A DNA stretch of 64,000 nt, taken from the NCBI GenBank assembly GCA_907165275.2, contig OU015655.1, positions 10,862,501-10,926,500 of the forward strand, written 5' to 3'. The notes beneath the pieces were generated by a model. The model saw only the letters and a program-made list of their open reading frames with translations. It was not told where the DNA came from and made no database searches. The position numbers were made by a program, and so were the translations under genes. Positions 1 to 12,354 of the stretch are shown in pieces (the first letter of the stretch is position 1; each line of letters opens with the position of its first letter). This stretch comes from Zygaena filipendulae. Its lineage: Eukaryota > Arthropoda > Insecta > Lepidoptera > Zygaenidae.

Positions 1-1
1 A

Positions 2-175
2 GATTTGAATTGTGAGAATTTTCCACTAAAAGATTGGTTACCTACATTACAAGAAGAATTAAACGGAAACGCTATTGCTCCGACTGTTCTGCAAACGCTG
101 AATATACTTAGCCTTAGCTTAGATAATATAACAGCTTGCTATGCAAAACTATTGTTAATATACACAGTGTATTGA
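2..175 (+). other. Open reading frame entering from the left edge, unidentified
   Basis: Frame 2 is open from the first base to a TGA at 173-175 and gives 57 residues, beginning DLNCENFPLKDWLPTLQEEL and ending in a leucine-rich tail. The composition looks protein-like, but no family is recognised, and nothing resembling the frame follows the stop. It could be the 3' end of a gene or transposon ORF lying before the window, or chance. Its relation to the downstream homeobox gene is unknown. Confidence 0.25.
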
Positions 176-3100
176 CTACTGACAAGCTAGATAAGCGACC
201 AGCGAGCAAAAGCTTCTAATGAAAATATAATAAGTATTTTTGAATAATCGTCTCGTATCATGCTTAAAGCCTAGTAATTGTATATAGTATAAGTATTTAA
301 AACACCTATTGCAAATAATTATGTCAGTAGAAAGCGAATAAACATGAATCGAAGCCGGCGACATCGGCTCAGATCAATTCAGATACCACTATAAAATCGG
401 GTCAAATTAATTTTACATTAGCAAGAATATTCTAATTATTTTTATTAAAAGACAACCTTATCGTAAATTTAATACTTTAATGATGTCTGCTAAAGACCCG
501 ACTGCGATAAAAAAATGTCCTATGTTACCTGGACCAGGCCATCGCTCGCCGTCACCCATGGTTAGTTAAGCAAGCGACATGTCATCAATATTTTTTGCTG
601 GGCTGATGTCTTTAACGAAATTCATGTCATTCGGCCCGATTTCTCTAAGATTAAACATTTTTTTACATTATTTAACAAATAGATCGGACCCTTATACGTT
701 CGAATATTCAGTTACATGGTTTAACACTTAAAAGGGCTTAACGACTCTAACACATCCTGCGGGTTACGATAAAAAAATACGACAAAAAGGAGTATACATC
801 TTGTGTTTGTTTTTTAAAAGATGTCTGCTGGAGATAAGGCGCAGCGGCACTTTAATCCTCCAACGGTCCGATATTTGAAAAGGATATGATGACAACTTTT
901 TTGTGCTCTTTATCTAATAAGCGATGTGCGTACATTAACTAAAAACTCATACCGAAATGTAAACTAGTTGTTTTTGTAAAAAATATGTAATAAATAGTTC
1001 ATTGATATTCTTTCCCTTCTTGATTAAGTATAATAAAAAATTTCATCTGAAAGTTAGCGATACAAAAACTTTTCTCAATTTCTATGCTACTAAAAAACAA
1101 AAACAGAGTTTTATTTAATAACTACTGAATAAATGACTTCAATCTTGAGTTTGTTACATAACGCGATAATCAACATTTTGTTAACCGACTTCCTAAAAGG
1201 AGGATGTTCTGGTTTTTTTTAGTCTTTAATACGTTATAAGAAGACAATATTATCAGAGTATTTGAAATAAATTTTCGTGTGTAGGTACTTGTTTTTTTTC
1301 TTCATTTTAACAATATGTCGTGTTATCTTGTAACTTCAATCACCATTAGAGTGAGTTGTATCAATAAGTGTGAAATGACAAATGTCAGCATATTTTTAAA
1401 CTTCATATTTATTATATTATACATACTTATTTAGATTATAACCACTTGTTACATTCCTTAGTGTGAATGGAATGTATGTTATCTTCAAGCGGTTTTGTTT
1501 CGGCTACTAGAATGTTTTAACATTGTATGAGAACCAAAAACAAGAATTTGGCACATTTAGTAATTCCAAAGAATAGATAGTGTCTGAGATATGCGAAATC
1601 CGTTGTCTGTACAAAGCTAAATACCAGTTTATGTTATGGTTTTAACGTATTTAATTTTCTTACGTCTTGGGCCTGGTCAATATTATATCAAACATATTTT
1701 CAAAGTTGTCGTCATTATTACAACCAATTATCTTTATTTGTCAGTTACACTCAATTCAAATTATTCACCAAATATATTATACTGTACCTATTGGTATAAT
1801 ACCTACAAGTAAATTGTAGTAGGTAGGTACTAGTAAAATTTTCGTGCAATACCTACTTCCATTCGTATTTATATAACACCACGTTCGACAATGGCCGTTC
1901 GCATGGATAAACAAGACTCGCGTACTACAGAAATTATGTCGCTCCATCCACCAGACACCCGTATCGTTTGAACGGATTGAATCCGTTATAAGCACCGGCG
2001 TCGATCCCAGCCGCATCCCGCTCTCGAATCGATATAATCCCTATTACAATGGTCGTTAGGTCGAACGAGCTACATATCGGGGGTTGAACTTATACCCCTG
2101 GAACCGCGATGTACAATGTTAGCGAGCAAGGATTAAATAACTATGTAACGCGGGGTATGTAATGTAGCTAATGCAGGGATCCTACTTTGAACGGCTTCAG
2201 GATTACCTCAATAATTCCCTCAACACAACAAATGTTTTTAGCCTGGTGGGTAATATCTGAGGGTTATGTGATTGTTGGTTCGTGCGTCAGTGTTTATAGG
2301 TAGATAGGCACTGTAGAAAGATGGCTGGCGGAATTGCGTGTAGGGTGGGGTGAAGCCATACTTCTGATACTCGGGTCACACCGCTCCAGCCTGGAACCAA
2401 AGTTCCAGTCAACCGCGACGCGGCTTTACTCGGCTTACTTTGAAAATACACCAGCGGCTTATGTAATTGGATGTAGGCTTAAATAACGTACATTAAAACC
2501 TATATAATATATTCGTAATAACATTGTACTAAAATTTCAACTCGAAGAGACTTGTAGCAAAACTGTGCATCAGCAATCTTCGCTATCCTATTTTCTTTGA
2601 CCCGTATCCCATCTCGATTTCCGGATATAATCTAACAACACGAAACGACACAAAAGGCATATTAATTATATTATTATAATCTTCTATTTTTATATTGAAT
2701 CCACACAAAACTGTCACAAAGTTGTAGCGTAAGCGGTCGGGTGGCATTTCTCGGTTTCTAATCCCATTGAGACACAATGAACGTTGGACGGTTGGGGAAC
2801 ATTTTTCATTCGAATGACAAATATTTAGAAAGTTATTTATCTGCGTACGAGTCTGCACAGTGTTCAATAAAGGCCGTACGAGTTCAGGGCGTCTCTGCCG
2901 CTTTGTGCTCGCTACGAGCGGATGTTTATTCTGTGACCGCGGTATCGATTCAGGTAGTCTCGCGAATAATTCTAATACAACAACAATATCCCCAGTCCAT
3001 TGTAGTTACATTCAAAATTCCTCAATCGTATCGTATTAGTGTCGCGATGACGTATAATCTAATTTTGTCACACGAATAATGGGTACATTCAACAGTACCG

Positions 3101-3503
3101 TTCACGGAGCGTTTCAAATTTGCGTACAAGGGGTCGTCTGCTGACGACGCTACCGGCACGCCCACCGTTGCTCCACCATTCAATCCTTTAAACAAACTCA
3201 TTAAATACTCATCTGTTATACCAACTTTGTATTCATTTATGGTAATCCAAAATTTCTTTTGCACTTTTTTTATTTTTCGCTCGTGCAACTAATGAAAGAT
3301 TGATTTCATCTGATCGTCATTAGAATAGACACGTGAGCATACTGTGCCCCTTTAAAAATGTGCATTGCGAATTCTGTCATCATACTATTCATTGCTGTGC
3401 GCACGGAGGCCTCCATAAAATGTACACGTGTGTGATTGTGTCGATCTGCAAAAGCGAATGTGGAAACCCGCCATAAAGGCATTTCAAAATTTACAACTTA
3501 CAG
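176..3503. other. Upstream region or intron before the first visible mirr exon
   Basis: No convincing exon is seen here. It is mostly AT-rich, with GC-richer patches at about 1860-2220, 2300-2460 and 2860-3000. A frame at 2777-3079 (100 codons) has no recognisable domain. The exon at 3504 opens in phase 0 with no upstream in-frame ATG inside it, so at least one 5' coding exon must exist; none in this stretch could be tied to an Iroquois N-terminus. The 5' exon may be outside the window. Confidence 0.4.
1181..1260 (+). repeat. Fragment of the AACCGACTTCC repeat
   Basis: It begins TTAACCGACTTCCTAAAAGG, followed by GGAGG and a T-run, the same left end as the longer copy at about 7957-8382. Only the terminal 60-80 bases are recognisable. 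Confidence 0.5.
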
Positions 3504-3836
3504 AGCACCATATCGACAGCCTCCAACAGTCCGCCGCCGGCGCAGGCTGGGCTGAGCGCGGGTGCGGGCGGCGCACGCGCAGCTAGGCCCAGCTCGCCCG
3601 GCGCCGCCGCCCCGCGCTGCTGCGACACCGGCCGCCCTCTCTACCAGGACCCTATAACTGGCCAGACAGTCTGCTCGTGTCAGTACGAGTTCCTCAACTA
3701 CCAGAGGCTAGCGTCGGGAGTGCCTTTATCTGTGTACAGCGCCCCTTACTCCGACGCAGCAGCAGCAACCGCCGCTGGCATGGCCGCGTACTTTCCGGCC
3801 CTTGCTGCTGATCAACCGCCTTTTTATAGTAACTCG
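3504..3836 (+). CDS. mirr: mirror (Iroquois-class homeobox), conserved N-terminal exon (partial gene)
   Basis: This 111-codon internal exon is preceded by an acceptor (TTACAG at 3498-3503) and followed by donor GTAAGT at 3837. It opens in phase 0 and ends in phase 0. The first third is a Ser/Pro/Ala/Gly-rich low-complexity stretch. From residue 39 it reads CCDTGRPLYQDP, then TGQTVCSCQY, LNYQRL and ADQPPFYSNS. This is the conserved region upstream of the homeodomain in fly Iroquois proteins; CCDTGR and LNYQRL match my recollection of Drosophila Mirror, while Araucan and Caupolican have CCENGRP and an ARLA-type segment instead. Iroquois proteins are nuclear TALE homeodomain transcription factors that pattern the dorsal eye, body wall and wing. 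No start codon is present, so an upstream exon is missing. The exon is strikingly GC-rich compared with the surrounding intron. Confidence 0.9.
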
Positions 3837-6800
3837 GTAAGTAATACACAGACACATGAATTGATGATATATGTACAGTAATTATTTTAAGTCCCGACAA
3901 TTTCTTTTTCCGGCAGTTCTTTGTTCAACGGTAAACAAAGTCAAATTAAGGCCATAAATGTACCTGTCGATTTAAACACTGGTAACACTGTGACTGGTTT
4001 ATAATATCTTAATATATATAAATTACGTGTCACGTTGTTTGTCCGCGATGAACTTCGAAACTACTGAATAAATTAAAAGATAGGATAGTTTTTATCCCGG
4101 AATTCCCGCGGGAACTCCGGAATTAATGCGGGAACTGCTTTACACCGTAAACTACTGTCAGGGGTAGTTGCAAAGATGGATACTTAGAGTACTTTTTTCC
4201 CGGAATTCCCGCGGGAACTCCGAAATTACCGCGGATGAAATCGCGGGGGACAGCTAGTCATATTATAAAAAATAAAAACAAATAATGAGAAGGGTAAGTT
4301 ATTATAATACACCTACCGAACTAGGATCTAAGAGTAGCTAAATCGAATTAAGACGCTGACTGAAAGTAATTGGGACCACAAAGGCGAGGGGCTTAAGAAC
4401 TTCCTCAAGACGAGATATCATCTAAAGCAAACAGATTAAAAGAAAAGCACAATATCATTGGTTCCATTCTTGGCTGGCCCCACAAAGAGAATTACCTTAA
4501 AATAATTGGGATCATATGTCAAAATAGTAATTCACGAAGTAACTACGACCGTCCTCCGTCATGATAAGCAGGTACCTATCACAAATAGGCTTACGTTAAA
4601 AAGGCATTCACGTAAAAAGTAGCTACTATAATCCGTTGATGAATATTACTATTATTTGATCCATCGTCACAAAAACTCTACGTCAAATAGATCTTAGGGC
4701 TTAGGCCCCTATTAAACGCTACTCAAACTTGATGCGCTCCAAAATTTGATCTCCTATTCTTCTCGTCTTTTTTTCTCTTCTTCATTTTCGCTCATTGCGT
4801 TGGAAAATGAAGAAAACAAACATCGATCAAGAAAGATTTGAGAAGGTTTTATTAATATATTAATTTATTTATTTACCAATTTACAAAAATTATGTTTTAC
4901 TGCGATTAGGAAAAATGGTCTTGTCGACTTATGCTTCTAATTGATTGAACATTTATATTGATTTGCAAAATGAAAGTTTCGTAATGGTAGGTAGTCCATA
5001 ATTTTATTAATGAACACCGGTTGTTAGTCTGAATCATACGGGGCTATAACTCCAAAATGGCGTATGTCTAGCGTGCGTGTGGGTTGTGACTTTGAATGAT
5101 AATGATCGTACCAACATAAAAGTAGCCATGGTACGTAATATATGATGTGTAGTAAAACTTTTGGAGGAAGGTGTTAAAAGGTGGGCTCGTGAACGTGTCC
5201 CTGTAGATGATTCAATCATTCATAGAGATATGATCATATATCATCGCTGGCGAAAGTGTGAACTCGCATCGTCCAAAGCTTCGCCTTCAATGGAATCCGG
5301 AGTTTTTTTTTTCTTCACGCCTTTTATTTTGTCTACGATTTATTATTTCATTTTGACTTTTAGGGGGTAGATGCTCGAATAATGCGTATGTTTTTATGGT
5401 AAGCCTTTGTTTGTTTGTTGAATTCAGTTGTCAGATTAGAACGTGCTATATGCTGTTACTTTGTAGACTTTGGAAGGCTATTAACAAAACGGAAAAGAAA
5501 CGGATATAGTCACACCGTTCAAGATGAATGTGGAATCTGTCAAAATACATATTTATAAAATCTCAAGGCGCATATCACTAGCGCATATGCGCTCCCGTCT
5601 TTACAGGAAGCGGACGCTATTACGATGACCAAAAGAAACGTAATTTAAAAGACCAAATTATACTAAATACGAAGTGAGTATTAAATCAACACTTATTGTG
5701 AAACTAAATCATCACTTCGCCACCTGCACCGTGGCAACACTCAGTAGATTTGTGTTCGCCGTCAGCCATAACTAATCAACATATTATGACGATTTAGATG
5801 AATAAATTAATTTTAATGATTCAATTCTTCATAATCCTAGACAAATATACGCTTAATATAATATCAACATAAAAGGAACTTCCTAATGACAGAATGAAAT
5901 AACGAAGACGTGAGAAAAAGGTACTATTTTTATTTCCGCTCGTGTGTTAGTCGCTCCACGATGGGTATTAATCGCCACAGTACGGCAGCGAGACGTTGCT
6001 GCAATGATATGGGCATTACTGGATGTATTTATGAAACAATAAAAGCTTCATAATCATTTGCTAATAGATTTATGACATTTTCAATAAATTTCATCTCTCC
6101 GGCGCGATATCCTGTGTGGACATTTTTTACCTGCAAGCCTGCCTTCGTGTCCTCTGTATCATTTGACGGATTATAAACATTTTTCATCCATAAAAGTGGG
6201 AGTTCAACCATGTTGCTCAATGTTAATGAGATTATACCTTGGTTCCATTATTAAATTTTATAATGTTGATACCAATAAAGATTAAACCGGCTTTATGTTT
6301 TACGGAGATGTTTTATCGATAGCATTTCGTGTATAGCTCGAGGATGGTTTTGTTGTTTAATAAATTAATTTTCACGATATCAGCGTGCTCAACTTTAGCG
6401 TTTTTTGTGAATGCAACCATCTTTTTGAAGTTGTTGCATGTTTTTTATCGATACATCTTGCAAATTAAAGCGTTATGGTAATAACAAAATATAAATCCAA
6501 GTAACAACATAAAACTGGAAACGTATCATTGAGTTTGGTGCACAAAGAGAGACTCGGCGTCTGGATTACGCTGTCGCATTTGAGTAAAATTTATTATCGG
6601 ATTTTCGATTCGGCCACCAATGAAGTTGTTGGACAACAAAATCTTTTGATAGATTTATCCTGGTTGACCGCATTAAGACTTGCTCCCGAGTTATTTTTAA
6701 TGCGTAGCTATAAATTTTAGAACCCTCGACCCGCGAAGGGATTGCCCTTTAATGCAATTTTTTAACCCAAGTACCTTTATATACATAAATTGTTACAAGA

Positions 6801-7332
6801 AAGCATTTTTAAAACAATTTTGATGCATCCATAAATTTGGATCTTCAAATAAGATAAATTATAGAAGTTAAACGTATACAATAAAGCAATTATTCGAAGA
6901 TCCAATCGTTAGAGATATCACAGATCTAACAATTTAAAAAGCATTTCCTACGAGAGACAACATTGGAGCCACTTATTTATACCGATAACATAAAAGAAAG
7001 TAAAGTTCAACTATTTCCTAAGAAAAAAAAAACACGAGATACATTTGTCGTCCAAAAGATGATGGATGCATTTGTCTCGTATCTTTACCCATTAAATTAT
7101 AATAGTTAGGACGAAGAGTTTAAGCGATCGATCAAGAAATCAATCCGACGAGGATCATTTAGGTAATGGATTACGTCAGTGGCCAGAGAGCTACCGGAAA
7201 TGTGAGAGTGGTTATAATGACTCGAATTAATGGCATCAAATATTTGTTTGTTATTGACGAGTTGAGTAATGACTAAATGTAAAAAGGATGTTCGATTGGA
7301 GTTTATTTATTGTTCATTTCGATTGTCAACAG
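3837..7332 (+). other. mirr: mirr intron 1 (about 3.5 kb)
   Basis: It is bounded by GTAAGT at 3837 and CAACAG ending at 7332. Apart from the dispersed repeat at 4005-4258 it holds no gene, RNA or clear element that I can support. Open frames at 5161-5370 and 6529-6720 are short, lack recognisable domains and are treated as noise. Confidence 0.85.
4005..4258 (-). repeat. Family A dispersed repeat, two partial units in tandem
   Basis: Two successive blocks each carry CCCGGAATTCCCGCGGGAAC (starting about 4096 and 4199), and the second ends in GGGGGACAGCTAGT. These are reverse-strand copies of the repeat whose forward end is AGCTGTGCCCCGCGGTTTCA. The family is abundant in Lepidoptera; whether it is a SINE or the 3' tail of an RTE-type LINE cannot be settled from this window. 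Confidence 0.75.
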
Positions 7333-7442
7333 GCTGCAGGAATCGAGCTGAAAGAAAATCTAGCAGCTAGTGCAGCTAGCTGGCCTTATCCTGCGGTTTA
7401 CCACCCTTATGACGCAGCGTTCGCTGGATATCCTTTTAATGG
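7333..7442 (+). CDS. mirr: mirror, second visible coding exon
   Basis: This 110-base exon sits between acceptor CAACAG (7327-7332) and donor GTAAGT (7443). It starts in phase 0 and leaves two bases (GG) of a glycine codon completed by the next exon. It encodes AAGIELKENL, an alanine-rich linker, then WPYPAVYHPYDAAFAGYPFN, the segment just before the homeodomain. The GIELKENL and HPYDAAFAGYPFN strings are a strong Mirror signature. An alternative acceptor AG at 7338-7339 would shift the frame, so 7333 is preferred. It is too short to show up as a long open frame and was placed by splice sites and family similarity. Confidence 0.92.
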
Positions 7443-7956
7443 GTAAGTGATTACAAGACCTTCATATTTAGAAAGTGTTGAAAAATCCCCTTAGTGAAGT
7501 TTAATCACCTACTTAATCAAACTACATTGACTATATTGACATTCGTAATATTTATTTGTTTATTTAATCTTTTATTGCACAAAAAATAACAAATAAATCA
7601 ATATTTAATGAAAAGTAGGAGTAATAATTGACTTAATTTATATAAGACCACGAATATATGATTTGGATGTATTGTATTATATATTTCGTATGTCCTATTG
7701 GAATCTATTGGAATCAGGGAGACAGAAGTTTGACGTATCTAGTATTTCGATATCGTCTAGGCAAATTCATTCGACGGCACTTCACATAGGACCCTAATGC
7801 ACACTGGACGATATTAGCGAGCGCGATGGACAGCTAAATCTTGGAAAAGAAATAAATCCCTACAAACGTGGCAGATCGACCGACCAGCCCTCCCTACATA
7901 CTGTCACTCCATGTGTCCCCGTCTACTTGTTAGTTTCTTTTTATTTTATCCCTATT

Positions 7957-8382
7957 TTAACCGACTTCCAAAAAAGAAGGAGGTTATCAATTCGACTGTA
8001 TCTATTTTTTTTTTTTTGTATCTTTATTACGCGATTATTTGAAGACGGCTGGACCGATTTGAAAAATTCTTTTTTTGTTTGAAAGGTTATACTCCCCAGA
8101 TGTTCCCACTGTCATGAAGTCAGGATCTGATGGTGGGATCTTGGAGAAATGGAGGAAACTCTTAAAATATATAGTAATTCCTGGTCTGCGATACCTACTG
8201 ATCGTTTCGAAGTCGGTGTCAAGCTAAATAGGTAGATAGACTAAGTCCGCTGCCACCACATAGCAGACAAGAGCGGGCTTGGCTCCGACTTCGAAACGAT
8301 CAGTAAGTATCGTATACGTAGGTTATTATTAACTTTTTATTGTATGTATTGTGAATTTTTGTGTTTTGAAGTCGGTTTTAAT
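7957..8382 (+). repeat. Repeat bounded by AACCGACTTC / GAAGTCGGTT inverted ends, with internal 27-bp inverted repeat
   Basis: The left end has AACCGACTTCC at 7959 and the right end has GAAGTCGGTT at 8368-8377, its inverse. Inside, 8190-8216 and 8285-8311 form a 27-base inverted repeat with one mismatch around a 68-base loop, including TGATCGTTTCGAAGTCGG. A LINE-like string (GGCTGGACCGATTTGAAAAA) is also present. The inverted ends suggest a non-autonomous DNA element, but the class is uncertain. Confidence 0.6.
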
Positions 8383-8879
8383 TTTTTTTTTTTTATTTTT
8401 ATTCGGACTAAGCTACACCGGGTGGAGTACATTCAGTACTCGGTAGGATGCATCATAATCTTTTTCTATTAGCTGATGAAAAATTAAACTTCAACAGATA
8501 ATATCGGACCAAAAGATGCAAAATTTTCGATAGCGGTTATAAAATAGCTTTATCTGTTTGGTCGGTGTTGAGTAGGTATAATTTGATGTAAACAGCGCGT
8601 TTGTGTAAGTTGATAGCGGCATATTCGTAAAGGTTACAAAACATGAGTTTATTAGATATGAACGTTGTATCAGATTATCGTAACTGTATCTATACTATAT
8701 GCCTGCCGGCGCGGTGGACGTGTTAGGGACGCGTACCCGTGAATGTGCAATCATTATCGTCGTAAGTAGATTTCTTTGAAATCACATTCTCTATGATATA
8801 TTATGTATACGTTTACATGAATTATACACCAAGGTTCCAGATTACTATTATTTATTACGTCAGTAGAATTTATCTACAT

Positions 8880-9091
8880 ACTAGCTGTGCCCCGCGGTTT
8901 CACCCGCGGTAATTTAGGAGTTCCCGCGGGAACTCCGAGATAAAAAGTACCCTATGTTCTTTTCTGTACCCCTGACAACCTGCATGCCAAATTTCATCCA
9001 AATCCGTTCTGCCGTTTTTGCGTGATTGAGTAACAAACATCTAAACATCCAAACATCCAAACATCCACATTTTCATAATATTAGTAGGATA
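8880..9091 (+). repeat. Family A dispersed repeat, near full-length forward copy
   Basis: It starts CTAGCTGTGCCCCGCGGTTT, continues GGAGTTCCCGCGGGAACTCC, GTACCCTATGTTC, then CAAATTTCATCCAAATCCGT and GCGTGATTGAGTAACAAACA. It ends with an ACATCCAA microsatellite-like tail and ATAATATTAGTAGGAT. This is the best-preserved copy in the window and works as the reference for the others. Confidence 0.85.
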
Positions 9092-9345
9092 CATATAAAA
9101 TGCTTTGTCCTGAATGACTGATGGATCAACGCACAGCCTAAACCGCTGATCGTAGAGACCTGAAACTTACAGGGTGTGTTCTTTGTATGACTTAGGCATC
9201 CGATAAGAAAGGATTTTTGAAAATTCAACCCCTAAGGGGAGGAAAAGCGCGGAATTGTTCCATACAAACTTTGCAACCAGTTTGTATGGAACAATTCAGC
9301 GAGAAATTCGAAATTATAGCGGGTGAAACTGCGCGAGACAGCTAA
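9092..9345 (-). repeat. Family B dispersed repeat, reverse copy abutting the family A copy
   Basis: On the reverse strand it contains the CAGCTGTCTCGCG start, GTTGAATTTTCAAAAATCC, ATGCCTAAGTCATACAAAG and GTCTCTACGATCAGCGGTTT. It shares its first 60 bases with family A but has a different body. A perfect 20-base inverted repeat, GAATTGTTCCATACAAACTT on one side and AGTTTGTATGGAACAATTC on the other, lies at about 9252-9296. Confidence 0.7.
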
Positions 9346-10249
9346 TTAAATATAATTATAATGCAATTACCTCAGTCTCTATAGTGCGCTTGTGAATCGT
9401 GAATTTCGGAGTCCCTGGGGGATTCCTATTAAACATATTATTTAAATAAAACAATTGTCGATTTTTTACAAACTACCTATTAAAACTTTCTTATTATCTT
9501 TCGACCAATTTGCAACATTTTTTCCAGTGACAATGTTTTAGCATTTAAATTACTTATATAAATGGAAACGTTGTTCGGCCATAATAAAATTATGTCGAAA
9601 CGCCAATCTGTCAACACGATATTCTGAATAAATTTACTGAGTGCTGGCTTTATGGAATTCTTTCTGAACAAAAAAATACTCTATGATTGTTTACCATATC
9701 TACCGTCAAGGTTGTAATGTGTGGGTACAATATAAATAATAGTAATTTATACTATCCATTGCAATTCATAAGTTCTCGCCAGTGTTTTTTTTTGTCTTTT
9801 GTTCTTTAGTGTCATGACGATGTATTTATTGCACATAATTATCTATGTAAATGCCTTCAATTTATTGCCAGAAGCTAGAGACAGCATTTTCATTAAATAA
9901 ACTAGCATTTCATTTGAATGATCTACGTCCCTGAAATATGTGCAGTTTGTTCGTTTTAAAAAAGGGGTCCAATCTCGATTGCTATTATCAATTCTCGATT
10001 ATTATTATCAATATGTCTATATAGTATTAGTATTAGCTTACGAGCACGTCATACTCGTGAACGGGTGCCGTCGGTTGGTGCTGGTCATGTCTGGTCTACT
10101 ATTATAGATAATCCTAGTTTAACTCCTAATGTATCTGTATCTGTACGGTAGTTTATTGCTGGGTACGGCTCATTGTTCTCACATAATTAATTGCAAGTTG
10201 AGTTACCACTAATTATATTATAGATATATCTATTGTAACTTTAAACTGA

Positions 10250-10425
10250 CAGCGTGCTGCTGAAGAGTTTGTTGCGCAGCTTCTTCTCTTCAGCCATAGC
10301 ACTAGGAAGCTGTGAGGGGTGGATATTTTATGGGTGCTGTCATGGTAGCTGTAGTTATATTGACGTCAAAAAGAGCCACATTATGGGCCAAATTTGAATA
10401 AAGGATTTGACTTTATTGCTAAGCT
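10250..10425 (+). repeat. LINE-tail-like repeat (GAAGAGTTTGTTGCGCAGC)
   Basis: GCTGCTGAAGAGTTTGTTGC, then GCAGCTTCTTCTCTTCAGCC, TTGACGTCAAAAAGAGCCAC and a terminal TTTGAATAAAGGATTTGACT give the layout of a LINE 3' end with its own AATAAA. A diverged relative lies at 45590-45740. No ORF remains. Confidence 0.55.
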
Positions 10426-10609
10426 CAGCTGTTCAGTTTGGACGTTAATACATATCTACCTATCAGTTACCCAGTGAATAAAATTAAAAACATTAAGATA
10501 ATAAATTTCACTAAGATAAAATTTGCAACGTATATACGTATTATCTGAAAGGTCAAAATTTCACTCTATTAAACACTAAACGCTCTGCTGTGGAGCGATA
10601 GTTGCGTTA

Positions 10610-10800
10610 CAATTAGGTTATATAAACGGCCTTAGCGAAGCGGGCTCGGGAGTTATTTATTTATAAATTGTAATTAATTAGCCTACGCTGAGGGGAATGA
10701 TATATTCATTCTTAATTACACGCTGCGCCGCGCCGGGCGGCTGAGATGCATCTATGTGCAAGTTTAATGAATATAAATTGAGCACGGAGATTCTAAAATC
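10610..10800. promoter_or_regulatory. Candidate intronic cis-regulatory element
   Basis: This is a repeat-free, GC-richer island containing TAATTAATTA and TTAATTACACGC homeodomain-type words next to GC-rich blocks (GCCTACGCTGAGGGG, GCCGCGCCGGGCGGC). Such islands inside an intron of a patterning gene are often enhancers. No function can be shown from this sequence alone. Confidence 0.3.
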
Positions 10801-10951
10801 ACATTCGCTATTCTTCTAAAACGCTTGCGAGATATTTTTAGCTATTTTTTTTTGTACTTATCAAAAGTGCTCACTTGAAAGATCAATATTTTCGTTATAA
10901 AAAATGGTAGTATATTCTAACTGTAAGAAATTGGATTGGATTTATATAAAG

Positions 10952-11165
10952 TACTAGCGGGGATCATCAACTGTGGGATCAAGAAGATCTGTGTGTTGTG
11001 AAGTGGATTTTCATCCTCCTGGGGGTTGAATTTTCAAAAATCCTTTCTTTTCGGATGCCTACGTCATACAAAGAGCTCACCCTCCTTGTTTCAGGCCTCT
11101 ACGATCAGCGGTTTAAGCTGTCCGTTGATCCGTCAGTCATTCAGGACAAAGCATTTTATTATAAT
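10952..11165 (+). repeat. Family B dispersed repeat, forward copy
   Basis: It contains GTTGAATTTTCAAAAATCC, GGATGCCTACGTCATACAAA, TTTCAGGCCTCTACGATCAG and CGGTTTAAGCTGTCCGTTGA, ending in CAGGACAAAGCATTTTATTA. The opening is degraded. Confidence 0.65.
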
Positions 11166-11499
11166 TATGTATAGATAGAAGATAATGTTAAAAAAGCAGA
11201 CGTTGGGCAAGTAGTGGCTTAGATAATATTTGTATTTTTATTAAAAAATATGATGATTGTTAAAAGCAAGTGTTAATTAGTCCTTAATATAACACATTCA
11301 TAAACAACACCTTTACAATATTTTATTTATTTAAATTTTTACAATGCGAAGCGTCGAACAAAAACCAATTTTACAACAAACAGCTTACTAATAACCGATA
11401 TAAACACGGTGAAGAAAGAAAGAAAAAAACGCGCCCGACGTGTCAGTCAAGAGAAACAACAAGCGTTAAATAGCACAATTAAAATGTTGTTAAAACGTT

Positions 11500-11660
11500 G
11501 CATAGGGGCGTATTCCGGCTAATAACAACGTTGTAGAAGGTTCTCAATGCGCCCCGGCGCGGCAGGTGTGAATCGGACCGACACACCGCGGCGGCGACCT
11601 AATACGTCCGCGGGATATTATCCGATGGGTATCACACACTTTAATCACCCGTGTATGCAG
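11500..11660. promoter_or_regulatory. Candidate intronic cis-regulatory element
   Basis: A GC-rich block in AT-rich intron DNA, free of recognised repeats. It includes GGCGCGGCAGGTGTGAATCG (a CAGGTG E-box overlapping a T-box-like AGGTGTGA), CACACCGCGGCGG and GGGATATTATCCGATG. The call is inference from composition and motif clustering only. Confidence 0.25.
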
Positions 11661-11879
11661 CGATCCCTAATGATATTTTACTAAACAAACATGAAAACGA
11701 ACCACACAAATTATTTGAAATTAAATGTACGTGTTACAAAATTTGTGGTGCTGTTTAAAATAATAACACACAGCCCCACCGCCGCTTATACCAGTCCGCT
11801 TACGCCGTCTTGTCGGATATAAATTGTGTGCTAACTGCTAGCCCGTTCTACCTTTCTTCTATCAAAAAAACATTGAATC

Positions 11880-12058
11880 CTGCTTGTTTGTTTGTTTATT
11901 GCTTACGCTCTCACGGCTTAACGGCTTAACCGATCATCATGAAATTTTACATACACGGTGTCAGGGGTACAGTGAAGGACATAGGGTACGTTTTATCCCG
12001 AAATTTCCGCGGTAACTCCAAAATTACCGCGAGCGGAACCGCGGGGAACAGCTAGTTA
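11880..12058 (-). repeat. Family A dispersed repeat, reverse copy
   Basis: Starts with a TTTG microsatellite, then GCTTACGCTCTCACGGCTTA, CCGATCATCATGAAATTTTA, GGGTACAGTGAAGGACATAG and ends GGGGAACAGCTAGTTA. Confidence 0.75.
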
Positions 12059-12354
12059 GGATAGGTATAAATTTTTGACTTCAATGTTAATTTAATAGTA
12101 ATCAAGTTGCATTGTAATTGCGGCGTAGAAATCTCATTATGTTGTTTTTATGCTAACACACTTTCCAGGTACACCTACTTTGGTATTATAAATTTCTATC
12201 ATTATAAACATGAATAATTTGGAGTGTTATGCAAAATTTTATAAAAAAAAGAACCAAATAAGTAGTAAGTTTCTTATGGCCAGTGTTGTTTCATGTTAAG
12301 TACTCATCCATACTGATATGGTAATATAAACTATCTTTCACGACTTAAGTTCTC

